Below are positions 40,073 to 46,253 of a stretch of DNA of 46,253 bases, piece by piece. Position 1 is the first letter of the stretch. Each line of letters starts with the position of its first letter. The DNA is taken from the IMG/VR virus record IMGVR_UViG_3300009163_000061, positions 1-46,253 of that record; one strand, given 5' to 3'. The position numbers and the translations under genes are program-made. The notes beneath the pieces were generated by a model. That model saw nothing but the letters and a program-made list of their open reading frames with translations, was not told the DNA's origin and did no database searches. Origin of the DNA: a virus.

Positions 40073-40277
40073 TTGATGCCTTTCGTTTGGCAAGTTCGCG
40101 CTGGATGTACCAGACAGCTTTTTCAAGGTCTTCGATGGCGTCATGCTTTAGATCGGCTCGCCATATGTACTTGATGGCATTGCCTAAACAAAACCCCATG
40201 TGCTCTGTTATCTGGATACATTCTACGCCGGAAGGATGCGCTGTGTAATGTGGTGGGTGATTTATTACGTCAGCCAT
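40065..40277 (-). CDS. DUF3310 protein, 70 aa
   Basis: The full family pattern is visible: INHPPHYTAHPSGVECIQITEHMGFCLGNAIKYIWRADLKHDAIEDLEKAVWYIQREL. DUF3310 is common in phage early operons; it has been described as a SaV-like nucleotide kinase-related fold but its biochemical role is not settled. It is the first gene after an internal promoter (40298-40325), and its stop overlaps the nuclease start. Confidence 0.92.
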   Translation of the reverse strand: MADVINHPPHYTAHPSGVECIQITEHMGFCLGNAIKYIWRADLKHDAIEDLEKAVWYIQRELAKRKASND

Positions 40278-40297
40278 GGGCGCTCCTTATGGTGTTA

Positions 40298-40325
40298 TGT
40301 ATACCCTCTAACAGTGTAAAGTCAA
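40298..40325 (-). promoter_or_regulatory. Candidate promoter for the DUF3310-nuclease genes
   Basis: TTGACT (40320-40325 on the minus strand), 16-base spacer and TATACA (40298-40303). The -35 overlaps the stop of the upstream gene. The ATG at 40277 lies about 20 bases past the -10, leaving room for an AAGGAGC ribosome-binding site. Confidence 0.6.
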
Positions 40326-40624
40326 TCTCGCTTGCGGTAGGTGGCCATGTACGAACGCATGTAGTTCCTACGCTCTTGCAGCTTTGTGTCTCGACGCTCT
40401 TTTAGTTTTTGACGGTATGCTGCCTTACGCTTCCGGTTGATCTGGTTGCGCAATATCTTCCAAGCATCAGGGTCAAGGGCTATCCTAGAAATGGGATATA
40501 GAACTTCTGGTAACTCATTATCACGCTTGAGCCTGTGCAACCACATCACCTTGGTCGATATCTCCTTCCACTGGTTTCCGGAAATATCGATTAGGTGCTG
40601 CTCAACTTTATCAAGGTCACTCAT
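40322..40624 (-). CDS. Basic helical protein, 100 aa
   Basis: Start at MSDLDKVEQHL, whose ATG overlaps the stop of the proteasome-like gene by 8 bases. The C-terminal half is strongly basic (RNQINRKRKAAYRQKLKERRDTKLQERRNYMRSYMATYRKRD), so nucleic-acid binding is likely. No family is recognised. Confidence 0.7.
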   Translation of the reverse strand: MSDLDKVEQHLIDISGNQWKEISTKVMWLHRLKRDNELPEVLYPISRIALDPDAWKILRNQINRKRKAAYRQKLKERRDTKLQERRNYMRSYMATYRKRD

Positions 40625-41054
40625 CAAAACTAAACCTATCCACTCCACAGCCGCAGTAGATATTATACTTGCTAGCAATCTCAACGGCTTGTTCTGCTGT
40701 CGCTCCCATAGCCATAGCACCTAGTGCTAGATCACCGCCTTGTCCCTCTGCCCAGAACTCATCCTTGACTATGATGGGGTAGGGCGAGTCTTCAAACTTC
40801 ACAACGTGCCCAGACTTATAAACCACGTACACTATGGGAATACCGCTGTCTGTCTCCAAATCTTGCGGAAACGAGATGGGGTTCATACCGCTTAGTAACC
40901 AGTTGTACAGCCTCACTGTTGATGCGTGAGAACCGATTAGCCCAAACAGCCTGTCATCGACTTTAAAGATTTTAACGGATGTGGTTATGCTTCCGCCGCA
41001 GGTTGCTTGCCTGTCTGCTGCTAGTGTCTTGCCGTCCCATGCTATGACGCTCAT
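40617..41054 (-). CDS. Proteasome/HslV-like Ntn hydrolase, 145 aa
   Basis: The N-terminus MSVIAWDGKTLAADRQATCGG followed by VKIFKVDDRLFGLIGSHAS matches the 20S proteasome/HslV beta-subunit fold found in phages. After Met removal the first residue would be Ser, which could serve as N-terminal nucleophile in place of the usual Thr; D14 and K28 are candidate partners. An ATP-free peptidase or non-catalytic role is unknown. No unfoldase is encoded in the window. It is coupled to its neighbours on both sides (4- and 8-base overlaps). Confidence 0.8.
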   Translation of the reverse strand: MSVIAWDGKTLAADRQATCGGSITTSVKIFKVDDRLFGLIGSHASTVRLYNWLLSGMNPISFPQDLETDSGIPIVYVVYKSGHVVKFEDSPYPIIVKDEFWAEGQGGDLALGAMAMGATAEQAVEIASKYNIYCGCGVDRFSFDE

Positions 41055-41245
41055 TCCAAATGATCCCCTGCTTCGATGTACATGGCAATTTCTCGTGCCG
41101 CACTATGGTCAAGATAAAAGTCTGACATTTCCTTACGATCCCGCAGCCAAGCCACGATCAAATGGCGCTCCAGTGCCCTGCCCTGCGTGACGCCTGTTTT
41201 ATGCGCCACCAGCGGCACACTGTCTGCAGATGTGTAATTGCTCAT
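41051..41245 (-). CDS. Small protein of the VAWLR...EAGEHLK family, 64 aa
   Basis: The C-terminal half, RHLIVAWLRDRKEMSDFYLDHSAAREIAMYIEAGDHLE, aligns with the downstream-located paralogs (RAKIVAWLRK...AADAIEAGEHLK). The N-terminus is unrelated. The end of the gene contains the ribosome-binding site and start of the proteasome-like gene (ATGA overlap). Function unknown. Confidence 0.75.
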   Translation of the reverse strand: MSNYTSADSVPLVAHKTGVTQGRALERHLIVAWLRDRKEMSDFYLDHSAAREIAMYIEAGDHLE

Positions 41246-41445
41246 TTCAAATGCTCCCCTGCTTCGATTGCATCAGCGGCAGTAAATTGGCAACGATGAT
41301 CCATAGGCTTGCGTAACCAAGCCACGATCTTGGCCCGCTCGTCGCGAGCGTCAAAGTTAGGCCCTTCATTACATTTAAAGCAATTTGGGACGTATGGCGC
41401 ATATACGCACTGGCATTTGGGACATATCCAGCCTCTGTTGGTCAT
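41242..41445 (-). CDS. Zinc-ribbon protein of the VAWLR...EAGEHLK family, 67 aa
   Basis: The N-terminal zinc ribbon has CPKCQCVYAPYVPNCFKC; the C-terminal family module reads RAKIVAWLRKPMDHRCQFTAADAIEAGEHLK. The ATG at 41445 is preferred because AGGAGGG lies 8 bases upstream as part of the repeated junction; the in-frame ATG at 41496 would add 17 residues and abuts the previous stop. The protein shows that the family module is attached to different N-terminal domains. Confidence 0.75.
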   Translation of the reverse strand: MTNRGWICPKCQCVYAPYVPNCFKCNEGPNFDARDERAKIVAWLRKPMDHRCQFTAADAIEAGEHLK

Positions 41446-41492
41446 TTCAGATGCCCTCCTGCTTTGATTAAATCTCCTGCAGTAATCGTCGA
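41442..41492 (-). pseudogene. Decayed C-terminus of an EAGEHLK-family gene
   Basis: In the frame one step from the zinc-ribbon gene, this stretch encodes STITAGDLIKAGGHLK-stop. TAGDLIKAGGHLK matches TAADAIEAGEHLK at 9 of 13 positions. It is preceded in frame by TGA and has no start codon, so it is a remnant left when the body of a paralog was lost. Its junction function (ribosome-binding site and start for the next gene) is retained. Confidence 0.6.
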
Positions 41493-41496
41493 TCAT

Positions 41497-41670
41497 TTAC
41501 TCTCTCCACATTTGAACTAATAAAAAACAAAGCTTGTACAAACAAACTAGAGCGGCGAATATCAAAACCCCTATGACAAATTTTGTCATATAAATCATCG
41601 CCCACAAAAACCCAAAGAAAAACAAAACAAACCCCGCCATAAGGCTAATCGCGTAAATATGGTTTTTCAT
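41497..41670 (-). CDS. Small membrane protein, 57 aa
   Basis: Two hydrophobic helices (about residues 8-29, ISLMAGFVLFFFGFLWAMIYM, and 31-53, FVIGVLIFAALVCLYKLCFLL). The ATG overlaps the pentapeptide gene stop (ATGA) and uses the junction ribosome-binding site GGAG. The AT-rich, T-run-rich codons differ from neighbours. It may modify the host membrane or block other phages; no function is known. Confidence 0.7.
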   Translation of the reverse strand: MKNHIYAISLMAGFVLFFFGFLWAMIYMTKFVIGVLIFAALVCLYKLCFLLVQMWRE

Positions 41671-42104
41671 TTCAGATGCTCCTTTCTGTTACTCTCGATG
41701 ACTGCCTGTTGATCTTCGCGCATGATTGCTTCCAGCGCCGTGTGATTAAATACGCATCCGTTGGTAAGCGACCTAGTGAAATTGGTCCCTTTCAGATTGC
41801 AATCCGAAAAGTCTGAACCCCAACAATCCGTCGGCATGTACGCACCGCTAAAATCTAAACCTTTTAGATCGCGATTATAGAACACTATGCCGCCCAGATT
41901 CTGACCTGCCAGCGATTTCCGGGCTTTAATTGCGGCCTCGGTCCTGTCCTTCAAACCTATGCGTTCTGCCCACTCAACATGTTGGTCCAAACAGCGCGGA
42001 CAAAGCCGAGCATAAGGGTTAAAATAACCAATTTTCCAACACCGCTCACACTTAACTCCCTTTGCTCGGCCTGCTGAAATAAATGTATGTTTTGCCTTAA
42101 TCAT
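41667..42104 (-). CDS. Zinc-ribbon plus pentapeptide-repeat protein, 145 aa
   Basis: An N-terminal zinc ribbon (C19-x2-C22 ... C35-x2-C38) and a helix are followed by pentapeptide repeats at about 70-125 (LGGIVFYNRDLKGLDFSGAYMP, SDFSDCNLKGTNF), which form a right-handed beta-helix. Pentapeptide proteins can mimic DNA or act as protein scaffolds. The C-terminus ESNRKEHLK retains the family EHLK end. The start is the ATG in the junction repeat (42102-42104). Confidence 0.8.
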   Translation of the reverse strand: MIKAKHTFISAGRAKGVKCERCWKIGYFNPYARLCPRCLDQHVEWAERIGLKDRTEAAIKARKSLAGQNLGGIVFYNRDLKGLDFSGAYMPTDCWGSDFSDCNLKGTNFTRSLTNGCVFNHTALEAIMREDQQAVIESNRKEHLK

Positions 42105-42274
42105 TTCAGATGCTCCCCTGCTTCGATTTCGTCGGCTGCCCATCTTAATTCTGCGGAAATAGCCACAACATCCTCGCCGTGTGAATTTTTCTCGATCCAC
42201 CTCGCCCGCCCGAGCAGCCACTCCGCAACTAAATATCGCTCAACACCAATGGCGTCCGCTATTTCGTTTATCAT
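42101..42274 (-). CDS. Small protein of the EAGEHLK family, 57 aa
   Basis: It begins MINEIADAIGVERYLVAEWLLGRARWIEKN and ends AELRWAADEIEAGEHLK, so the family module makes up the whole protein. Start and stop both lie in junction repeats (ATGs at 42274 and 42104). Function unknown; the helical pattern suggests a small binding protein. Confidence 0.75.
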   Translation of the reverse strand: MINEIADAIGVERYLVAEWLLGRARWIEKNSHGEDVVAISAELRWAADEIEAGEHLK

Positions 42275-42287
42275 TTCAGATGCTCCC

Positions 42288-42401
42288 CTACAGTACCCAT
42301 CGGACAAGCCAGTGGATGGTTTCAACGAATGTAAAAACAGACACGATAGTGACAACCAGTGTGGCCATCAATACGCTAACAATCTCGTCGTACTTGTGCA
42401 T
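42288..42401 (-). CDS. Membrane peptide, 37 aa
   Basis: It reads MHKYDEIVSVLMATLVVTIV and then SVFTFVETIHWLVRWVL: one membrane helix with a charged N-terminus and amphipathic end. It has the strongest ribosome-binding site of the cluster (GGAGGTAAAGTA before the ATG), and its ATG overlaps the polymerase stop (TAATG). A junction repeat follows its stop. Confidence 0.65.
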   Translation of the reverse strand: MHKYDEIVSVLMATLVVTIVSVFTFVETIHWLVRWVL

Positions 42402-44254
42402 TACTTTACCTCCTTCAGATCACCCCAGTTCTTGCCCCACTTTGCATCGACGGGGAACGACACAGGCAAGTCTACGCCCCAAGCCTTTTTGTATGGCAGG
42501 TTTGACAGTAGATGTTTAATCTTGGGCAGGGCTTCCACTGCGTGTTCGTCTGGTATGATCACAAAGATACCGTCGTGCAGCTCGAAGTAAAACTTGCCCT
42601 TAACTTTTTGCAGGTAGTCCTTGAGTACGGCCAAGGCTAGGTACTTCTGATCTGCACCTGTGCCCTGTATGGGGAAGTTAATCGCAGTAGACTCAGCAGA
42701 CCATGAGAAAGTTTTGCTCCATGTATTACCTTCTCCTAAGTTTATCCTTCTACCAGCAACTGTATCTACATGCCCATCAAGTTTGGCATCTTTGATTTGA
42801 TTAGACCAATACGTTCCTACCCTTGGATATGTCGTGCGGTAGGTTGCGTGAATAACCTTAGCCTCAATCTCTGTGATGCTCAGTTTGTGCTGAACCCGCG
42901 CAACCCGCTTCAGAGTTTTTGCTGATGTGCGATAGCCAAGGCCAAGGTTTGCTACCTTGCCCAACTGACGGATAGCCTTGATCTTTGGGTCTCCAGTCGC
43001 GCCACCTGCAAGCATCTGCTCGTATGTTTTCTTGCCGATCTTGCCGCCCATGTATGCGTGAGCGTCTTCGCCGGGTTGGCACTTGTCGATCATGGTGGGG
43101 TCACCAGACAGCACAGCCATCCACCGAAACTCCTGACCCGCGAAGTCAAACTCCATCAGAGTATAACCATCTGGTGCTTCAATCAGACGACGAAATGCTG
43201 CGTCACGTTTCCACTGGTGCAGGGCTACGCCTGTTTGCTTCTTGTCCTTGCCGCGCAAGATCGACGAGCCGTACGTCATACGTCCTGTGTATGTACCGTT
43301 CACCTTGGCGCTAGGTCTGACCCTGCCGTCACCGTTATAGTCCAAGGCTGCTATAGTGTTATCTGCAAACTTGGTACGGTTGCCGTTGGCTTCACGGTAT
43401 GCGTTCAGCAACCCTGCCCGCTCATCAACCTCGGCCAACTGAGATAGTGCATCCCTGTCGGTAGAGTCCGCGCCCTTGTCGGTTAGCTTGACTGACTTTA
43501 GGCCCCAGTCCTCAAACAATAACTTCCGTAGTTTAGTTGGTGACGCAAGAATATCTACGTCAACCGCGCCTCGGTTCTTAATCGCCAGAGTGACCAGAGC
43601 TATGTTGGCTTCATCGGTTAGCTTCTTCTGCAAGTCCTTGGCTGCGTCATAGTTCATGACGATACCCTCAACGTGCGACTCCGCGACCATAGGCAGACAC
43701 GCTGCCTCGATCAGAGCTGCTCGACGCTGCTTCGGATTTAACAAATCCCAAAACTTGTTAGTTAGCCTGAGCGTAAACTCGGCGTCATTAATATTATATA
43801 CCAGCAGGTCGGCCAGCTTGTCGGGATCGTCCGTATTAAAATCTATGTCCTGCTCATATCCTGCTTCATCAGGATAAAACTCACGGACTGCGGCCTTCAG
43901 GCCATAGCTAGACGGAGCCAAGCCTGTCCACTCAGGGCTAGCTGTGAGATGCTTCCACAACAGCATGGCGTCCAGCCACTTACAGGCAAACACTTCCTCA
44001 CGTAGACCCAGAGCGATCAGCCAAGCGGCATCAAACGCCGCGTTCCATGCGGTGATTACGCGATTATTCACCGCACAATCGACCAGCCACTGACGCAGGG
44101 TTTCCACGTCAGGCTTCATGATGCCTTCAGCGCCGTCCTTGTCGGCCATAGCGCACATTGTCAACCACGCCTCACCTGTGCGAGCGCGGAAGGGCTGTAG
44201 CCCGTAGCCATCCTCTGTGCCACGGGTTTCAACGTCGAACGATACAATGTTCAT
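42401..44254 (-). CDS. polA: DNA polymerase I family A with 3'-5' exonuclease, 617 aa
   Basis: The replicative polymerase. Exonuclease motifs are D7-V-E9, N71...D75 and Y153...D157. Polymerase motif A is FD370FAGQEFR, motif B is R429QLGK433VANL437GLGY441, and motif C is LH560D561G562. Leu437 is equivalent to E. coli residue 762, and motif C has Gly where nearly all relatives have Glu. The two catalytic Asp are kept. The length fits phage-type polymerases with a short N-terminal region. It is coupled to both neighbours (4-base overlap upstream, 1-base overlap downstream). Confidence 0.95.
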   Translation of the reverse strand: MNIVSFDVETRGTEDGYGLQPFRARTGEAWLTMCAMADKDGAEGIMKPDVETLRQWLVDCAVNNRVITAWNAAFDAAWLIALGLREEVFACKWLDAMLLWKHLTASPEWTGLAPSSYGLKAAVREFYPDEAGYEQDIDFNTDDPDKLADLLVYNINDAEFTLRLTNKFWDLLNPKQRRAALIEAACLPMVAESHVEGIVMNYDAAKDLQKKLTDEANIALVTLAIKNRGAVDVDILASPTKLRKLLFEDWGLKSVKLTDKGADSTDRDALSQLAEVDERAGLLNAYREANGNRTKFADNTIAALDYNGDGRVRPSAKVNGTYTGRMTYGSSILRGKDKKQTGVALHQWKRDAAFRRLIEAPDGYTLMEFDFAGQEFRWMAVLSGDPTMIDKCQPGEDAHAYMGGKIGKKTYEQMLAGGATGDPKIKAIRQLGKVANLGLGYRTSAKTLKRVARVQHKLSITEIEAKVIHATYRTTYPRVGTYWSNQIKDAKLDGHVDTVAGRRINLGEGNTWSKTFSWSAESTAINFPIQGTGADQKYLALAVLKDYLQKVKGKFYFELHDGIFVIIPDEHAVEALPKIKHLLSNLPYKKAWGVDLPVSFPVDAKWGKNWGDLKEVK

Positions 44255-44580
44255 TTTGCTGCAAGCGTACTGATGGTTAGGGTGCGAGTAATAACATCGC
44301 CTATCTTTTCCATATCTTCTTCAGGCACAAACGCAATTATGGGCTGGTTCTCTTTTGAGTAGCCAGTGCTGTCGGGTGAAGAGAATATGCTGACCTCAAG
44401 AATCATGCCGTTAGTGGCCTTGAACAGTCTTACGTGTCCTGTAGCCATAGACATCATACTGGCGGGCCTATGTTGGCTTGACTCTAAAACATCGTCAAGG
44501 CCGTCATTGCCGTAGCCTCTACCTGCAAGCACTTCAAAAAATGCTGAACAGGCATCCCATAACTTATTCTTCTTTCGCAT
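44251..44580 (-). CDS. Hypothetical protein upstream of the polymerase, 109 aa
   Basis: Start at MRKKNKLWDAC, supported by GAGGAG upstream; the longer frame overlaps the preceding gene. The protein has a helical N-terminus and a beta-rich middle (GHVRLFKATNGMILEVSIFSSPDSTG). No family is recognised. Its stop overlaps the polymerase start (ATGA). Confidence 0.65.
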   Translation of the reverse strand: MRKKNKLWDACSAFFEVLAGRGYGNDGLDDVLESSQHRPASMMSMATGHVRLFKATNGMILEVSIFSSPDSTGYSKENQPIIAFVPEEDMEKIGDVITRTLTISTLAAK

Positions 44581-44621
44581 AGTCCTGTCTCCTCTAACTG
44601 ATCCGCCACGCCACCCGTGGC

Positions 44622-44783
44622 TCAATGGTACGTATCCCCCATGAGGTACGTTACCTTCTTCTCCAGTATCGCAATCCTTATAGCCATCTGCTGGATCACA
44701 TCGGTACACATCTCCAGCGTATTGATGGCCAACTGAGACGACCTGATCAGCTCGTCCAAAATCTCTTGATCTCGCTCGTTCAT
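44622..44783 (-). CDS. Small coiled-coil protein, 53 aa
   Basis: MNERDQEILDELIRSSQLAI followed by further heptads (TDVIQQMAIRIAILEKKVTYLMGD). The entire protein is a probable coiled coil. A strong ribosome-binding site (GGAGGTTAAC) precedes the ATG. It fills an otherwise empty gap between two leftward genes. Confidence 0.65.
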   Translation of the reverse strand: MNERDQEILDELIRSSQLAINTLEMCTDVIQQMAIRIAILEKKVTYLMGDTYH

Positions 44784-44793
44784 GTTAACCTCC

Positions 44794-45012
44794 TCAATCT
44801 CCTAGATCGTTACCGAAATACTCTAGTGTTCGTGTCATGTGCGCAACATCTTTTTTCGCTAATTTGCCGAACGGGCTAGATTTTTCGTACGGCGCTGTCT
44901 CCAGCAGCATGATGTGGTAGCGCAGCATCCACCGAACTATCCGCTCCATCTCGCTGTGGCTCAGCTTGTAGGTCGGCTCGTCGCCCACCTTAGTCTTGTG
45001 CTCATCAATCAT
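44794..45012 (-). CDS. Small hypothetical protein, 72 aa
   Basis: Charged and helical (LSHSEMERIVRWMLRYHIMLLETAPYEKSSPFG). It starts inside the end of the DnaA-like gene (8-base overlap 45005-45012), which supports coupled translation. No family is recognised. Confidence 0.65.
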   Translation of the reverse strand: MIDEHKTKVGDEPTYKLSHSEMERIVRWMLRYHIMLLETAPYEKSSPFGKLAKKDVAHMTRTLEYFGNDLGD

Positions 45013-45379
45013 GATTACCTCCTGTTAGTTTATAGTACAGATTAATGTATCCCACGATGGTCGAGTGATCTCGGCTGAGTATCTTAGCAATCGCAGACTT
45101 TGTGTACCTGCTTGTACCATGCAGTTTAGCGCAGACTTCCGCCCTTGCTAGCTTAGCTCGGTCAGGGTGGTTGTGCTTGTCCACAAGGTGCTTGCGGGTG
45201 ACGCCATGCTTGGCAACGATCTCATCCACAATAGCCCATGCTGCTGCGTCGATAGGGCCGTACTTGCGGCTCGGTAAGAACCTTTTCCGAAGGGCTTTGA
45301 ACTTTAGCTCTTGCTGATAAAGCTTGTCTTCTAGTTCTTGGATTTTTTGTTGGTACTGCTCAACGGTATAGAACGTCAT
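45005..45379 (-). CDS. DnaA domain IV-like DNA-binding protein, 124 aa
   Basis: The C-terminal half has the DnaA domain IV pattern: a helix with RAKLARAEVCAKLHGTSRYTKSAIAKILSRDHSTIVGYI, including the signature R103-D104-H105-S106-T107 that reads bases in DnaA boxes. The N-terminus is a coiled coil (YQQKIQELEDKLYQQELKFKALRKRF) in place of the ATPase. It is therefore a stand-alone origin-binding-type protein. Possible targets are host DnaA boxes or the phage's own repeats at the left end. It is near the start of the leftward block, as expected of an early protein. Confidence 0.85.
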   Translation of the reverse strand: MTFYTVEQYQQKIQELEDKLYQQELKFKALRKRFLPSRKYGPIDAAAWAIVDEIVAKHGVTRKHLVDKHNHPDRAKLARAEVCAKLHGTSRYTKSAIAKILSRDHSTIVGYINLYYKLTGGNHD

Positions 45380-45535
45380 TTTAGTTCCTTAAGATATTAC
45401 GGAAAGAGCACTGGGGTTTAACGTCGCCCAGCTAGACGGCCAACTCACCCCGGAAAGGAGGGCAGGGCGTTGACTGCTAGCGATATTGCCGCCTCTAAAC
45501 TAGCTCGGCGGAGCAGGGCAAATGACTCAACCCTA
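45380..45535. other. Leader/spacer between the first two leftward genes
   Basis: About 156 bases with no supported gene. The leftward strand has short complementary segments (GGGG...CCCC around CGTC...GACG) that could fold in the leader of the DnaA-like gene. No clear promoter or terminator is seen. Confidence 0.5.
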
Positions 45536-46210
45536 CTATTGTGCGATACGTCCTGCGATCTTGTTGATCACGAGAGACGTATTCAATGACGATGTATCGA
45601 TCTCCAACCTATCTAGCTCTTCCTGCTTTGCGCTACGCTCGACCTTGCGGTGATGGCGCGACAGCAGTTCACTGTCCAACAGTTCCACAAGTTGTGGCCA
45701 GCGGTCAAGTGCTTGTTTCAAAGTCGTGCAGTTCTCTAACAGCTTAAGCACCGTGGCTCTAAACTGCCTGCACTCGTCCTCGATCAACGCGGTTAGCCCG
45801 CTACATTCTCTGACCCTATCGGCGAAATGTTGTAGGCTTGGGTAGTTGTTGATCTCCAGCATTTTAGACTGGGTGTAGGAAGATGTTGTTGTGTGGTCTT
45901 GGACCATAGACGCTAGAACTTTTGTCTCTTTGTCAAAGCCTGCATAACAGTACGGGGCCATACTCATCCCGTTAATACTACGCACCTGCACATGGGTGAC
46001 AGGCTTCCAGAACATGTTAGGAAGCGTAGGCGCTACGTGGGTTAAGCCGTTCTCGTCCAGCCATGCAGACACTACGCTATCTGCGTAGTTGTTATCGTTT
46101 AGGTACTTTTTAGTTGCAGTGGCTATTGTTACGAGTCGTGTATCAAACTGCTTGGTCGCGTTTTGCATGATGGTGGTGATTACTGTGTCGGTGATTCGGA
46201 TGGTAGCCAT
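45536..46210 (-). CDS. Conserved early-region phage protein, 224 aa
   Basis: The N-terminus MATIRITDTVITTIMQNATKQF and C-terminal region DRWPQLVELLDSELLSRHHRKVERS recall proteins encoded in podophage early operons, with helical N- and C-terminal parts around a short beta-rich middle. I cannot name a family with confidence; a nucleotide-modification-associated (Nmad) relation was considered but not established. A GAGGAG ribosome-binding site precedes the ATG. It is the first gene of the leftward block. Confidence 0.7.
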   Translation of the reverse strand: MATIRITDTVITTIMQNATKQFDTRLVTIATATKKYLNDNNYADSVVSAWLDENGLTHVAPTLPNMFWKPVTHVQVRSINGMSMAPYCYAGFDKETKVLASMVQDHTTTSSYTQSKMLEINNYPSLQHFADRVRECSGLTALIEDECRQFRATVLKLLENCTTLKQALDRWPQLVELLDSELLSRHHRKVERSAKQEELDRLEIDTSSLNTSLVINKIAGRIAQ

Positions 46211-46232
46211 GTTGTGTATCTCCTCTTGTTAA

Positions 46233-46253
46233 GGGGTGGCACCATGCCACCCC
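46233..46253. promoter_or_regulatory. Perfect hairpin at the window end
   Basis: GGGGTGGCA (46233-46241) pairs with TGCCACCCC (46245-46253) around CCA. It ends exactly at the last base and lies just upstream of the first leftward gene, so it could fold in that gene's leader. No U-run follows within the window. Confidence 0.6.

Larger units (their letters stand above)
41052..42290 (-). repeat. Six copies of a gene-junction repeat
   Basis: Copies begin at 41052, 41243, 41443, 41668, 42102 and 42272 (+ coordinates) and are up to 26 bp long. Read leftward each encodes IEAGEHLK-stop or a variant, with GGGGAG serving as ribosome-binding site and AAATGA as stop/start overlap for the next gene. The shortest shared core is GGAGCATCTGAAATGA in the four best copies. 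Confidence 0.85.

Noticed and set aside
45380-45535. tRNA or small peptide gene in the spacer
   Set aside because: No cloverleaf or T-loop could be built; the coding-like leftward frame after 45535 (ESFALLRRAS...) has no start codon.
1-46253. CRISPR array
   Set aside because: The only regular repeats are 9-bp iterons and the 26-bp gene junctions, neither with spacer-like spacing.

Overview
This window is a tailed-phage genome with podovirus organisation, or nearly all of one. The evidence is a terminase, portal, scaffold and capsid series, followed by a nozzle, a GNAT-fold protein, two internal virion proteins and a giant internal virion protein in the order of T7 genes 12-13-14-15-16, plus a family A DNA polymerase. 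No phage RNA polymerase, integrase or lysogeny module is visible. The clearest promoters are sigma70-like (TTGACA with TATAAT-like boxes), so a lytic phage using host RNA polymerase is the best reading. An o-spanin lipoprotein with the lipobox LAAC points to a Gram-negative host; the host cannot be narrowed further from sequence alone.

Layout. Positions 1-786 are a non-coding region rich in repeats: seven direct TATGCGG(T/C)A iterons, a duplicated 34-bp element, palindromes and leftward terminators. One leftward gene (787-1659) has its own promoter, and related palindromes lie at both ends of it. A non-coding divergent region (1660-1967) holds this promoter, a block of six G-runs and AGTGTT repeats. 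From 1968 to 31881 every gene reads rightward: packaging, a four-module receptor-binding-type protein, portal, scaffold, capsid, tail connectors, fibres, lysis (M15 endolysin and small membrane proteins), a set of tiny basic proteins, the nozzle, and the internal virion proteins ending in a 2311-residue polyvalent protein with an HExxH site. A hairpin terminator at about 31.9 kb separates this from the leftward block.

From 46210 down to 31928 the genes read leftward and are tightly overlapped. They encode a DnaA-domain-IV-like protein, DNA polymerase, a cluster of small coupled proteins, a proteasome-like hydrolase, DUF3310, a RecB/Cas4-like nuclease, VRR-NUC, the spanins, an SNF2-type helicase, a probable ssDNA-binding protein, an HTH regulator and a primase-helicase. 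One rightward gene (38795-39178), with its own strong terminator, interrupts the block and encodes a probable beta-rich virion protein.

Least expected are: (i) a family of six near-identical gene junctions at 41.05-42.29 kb, where the end of one gene (IEAGEHLK-stop) carries the ribosome-binding site and start of the next, with paralogous small proteins, inserted membrane peptides and one decayed copy; (ii) the iteron, palindrome and G-run region at the left end; (iii) a near-perfect 22-bp operator-like palindrome over an internal early promoter, echoed upstream of the late block; and (iv) a polymerase with Leu at the 762-equivalent position and HDG in place of HDE in motif C.
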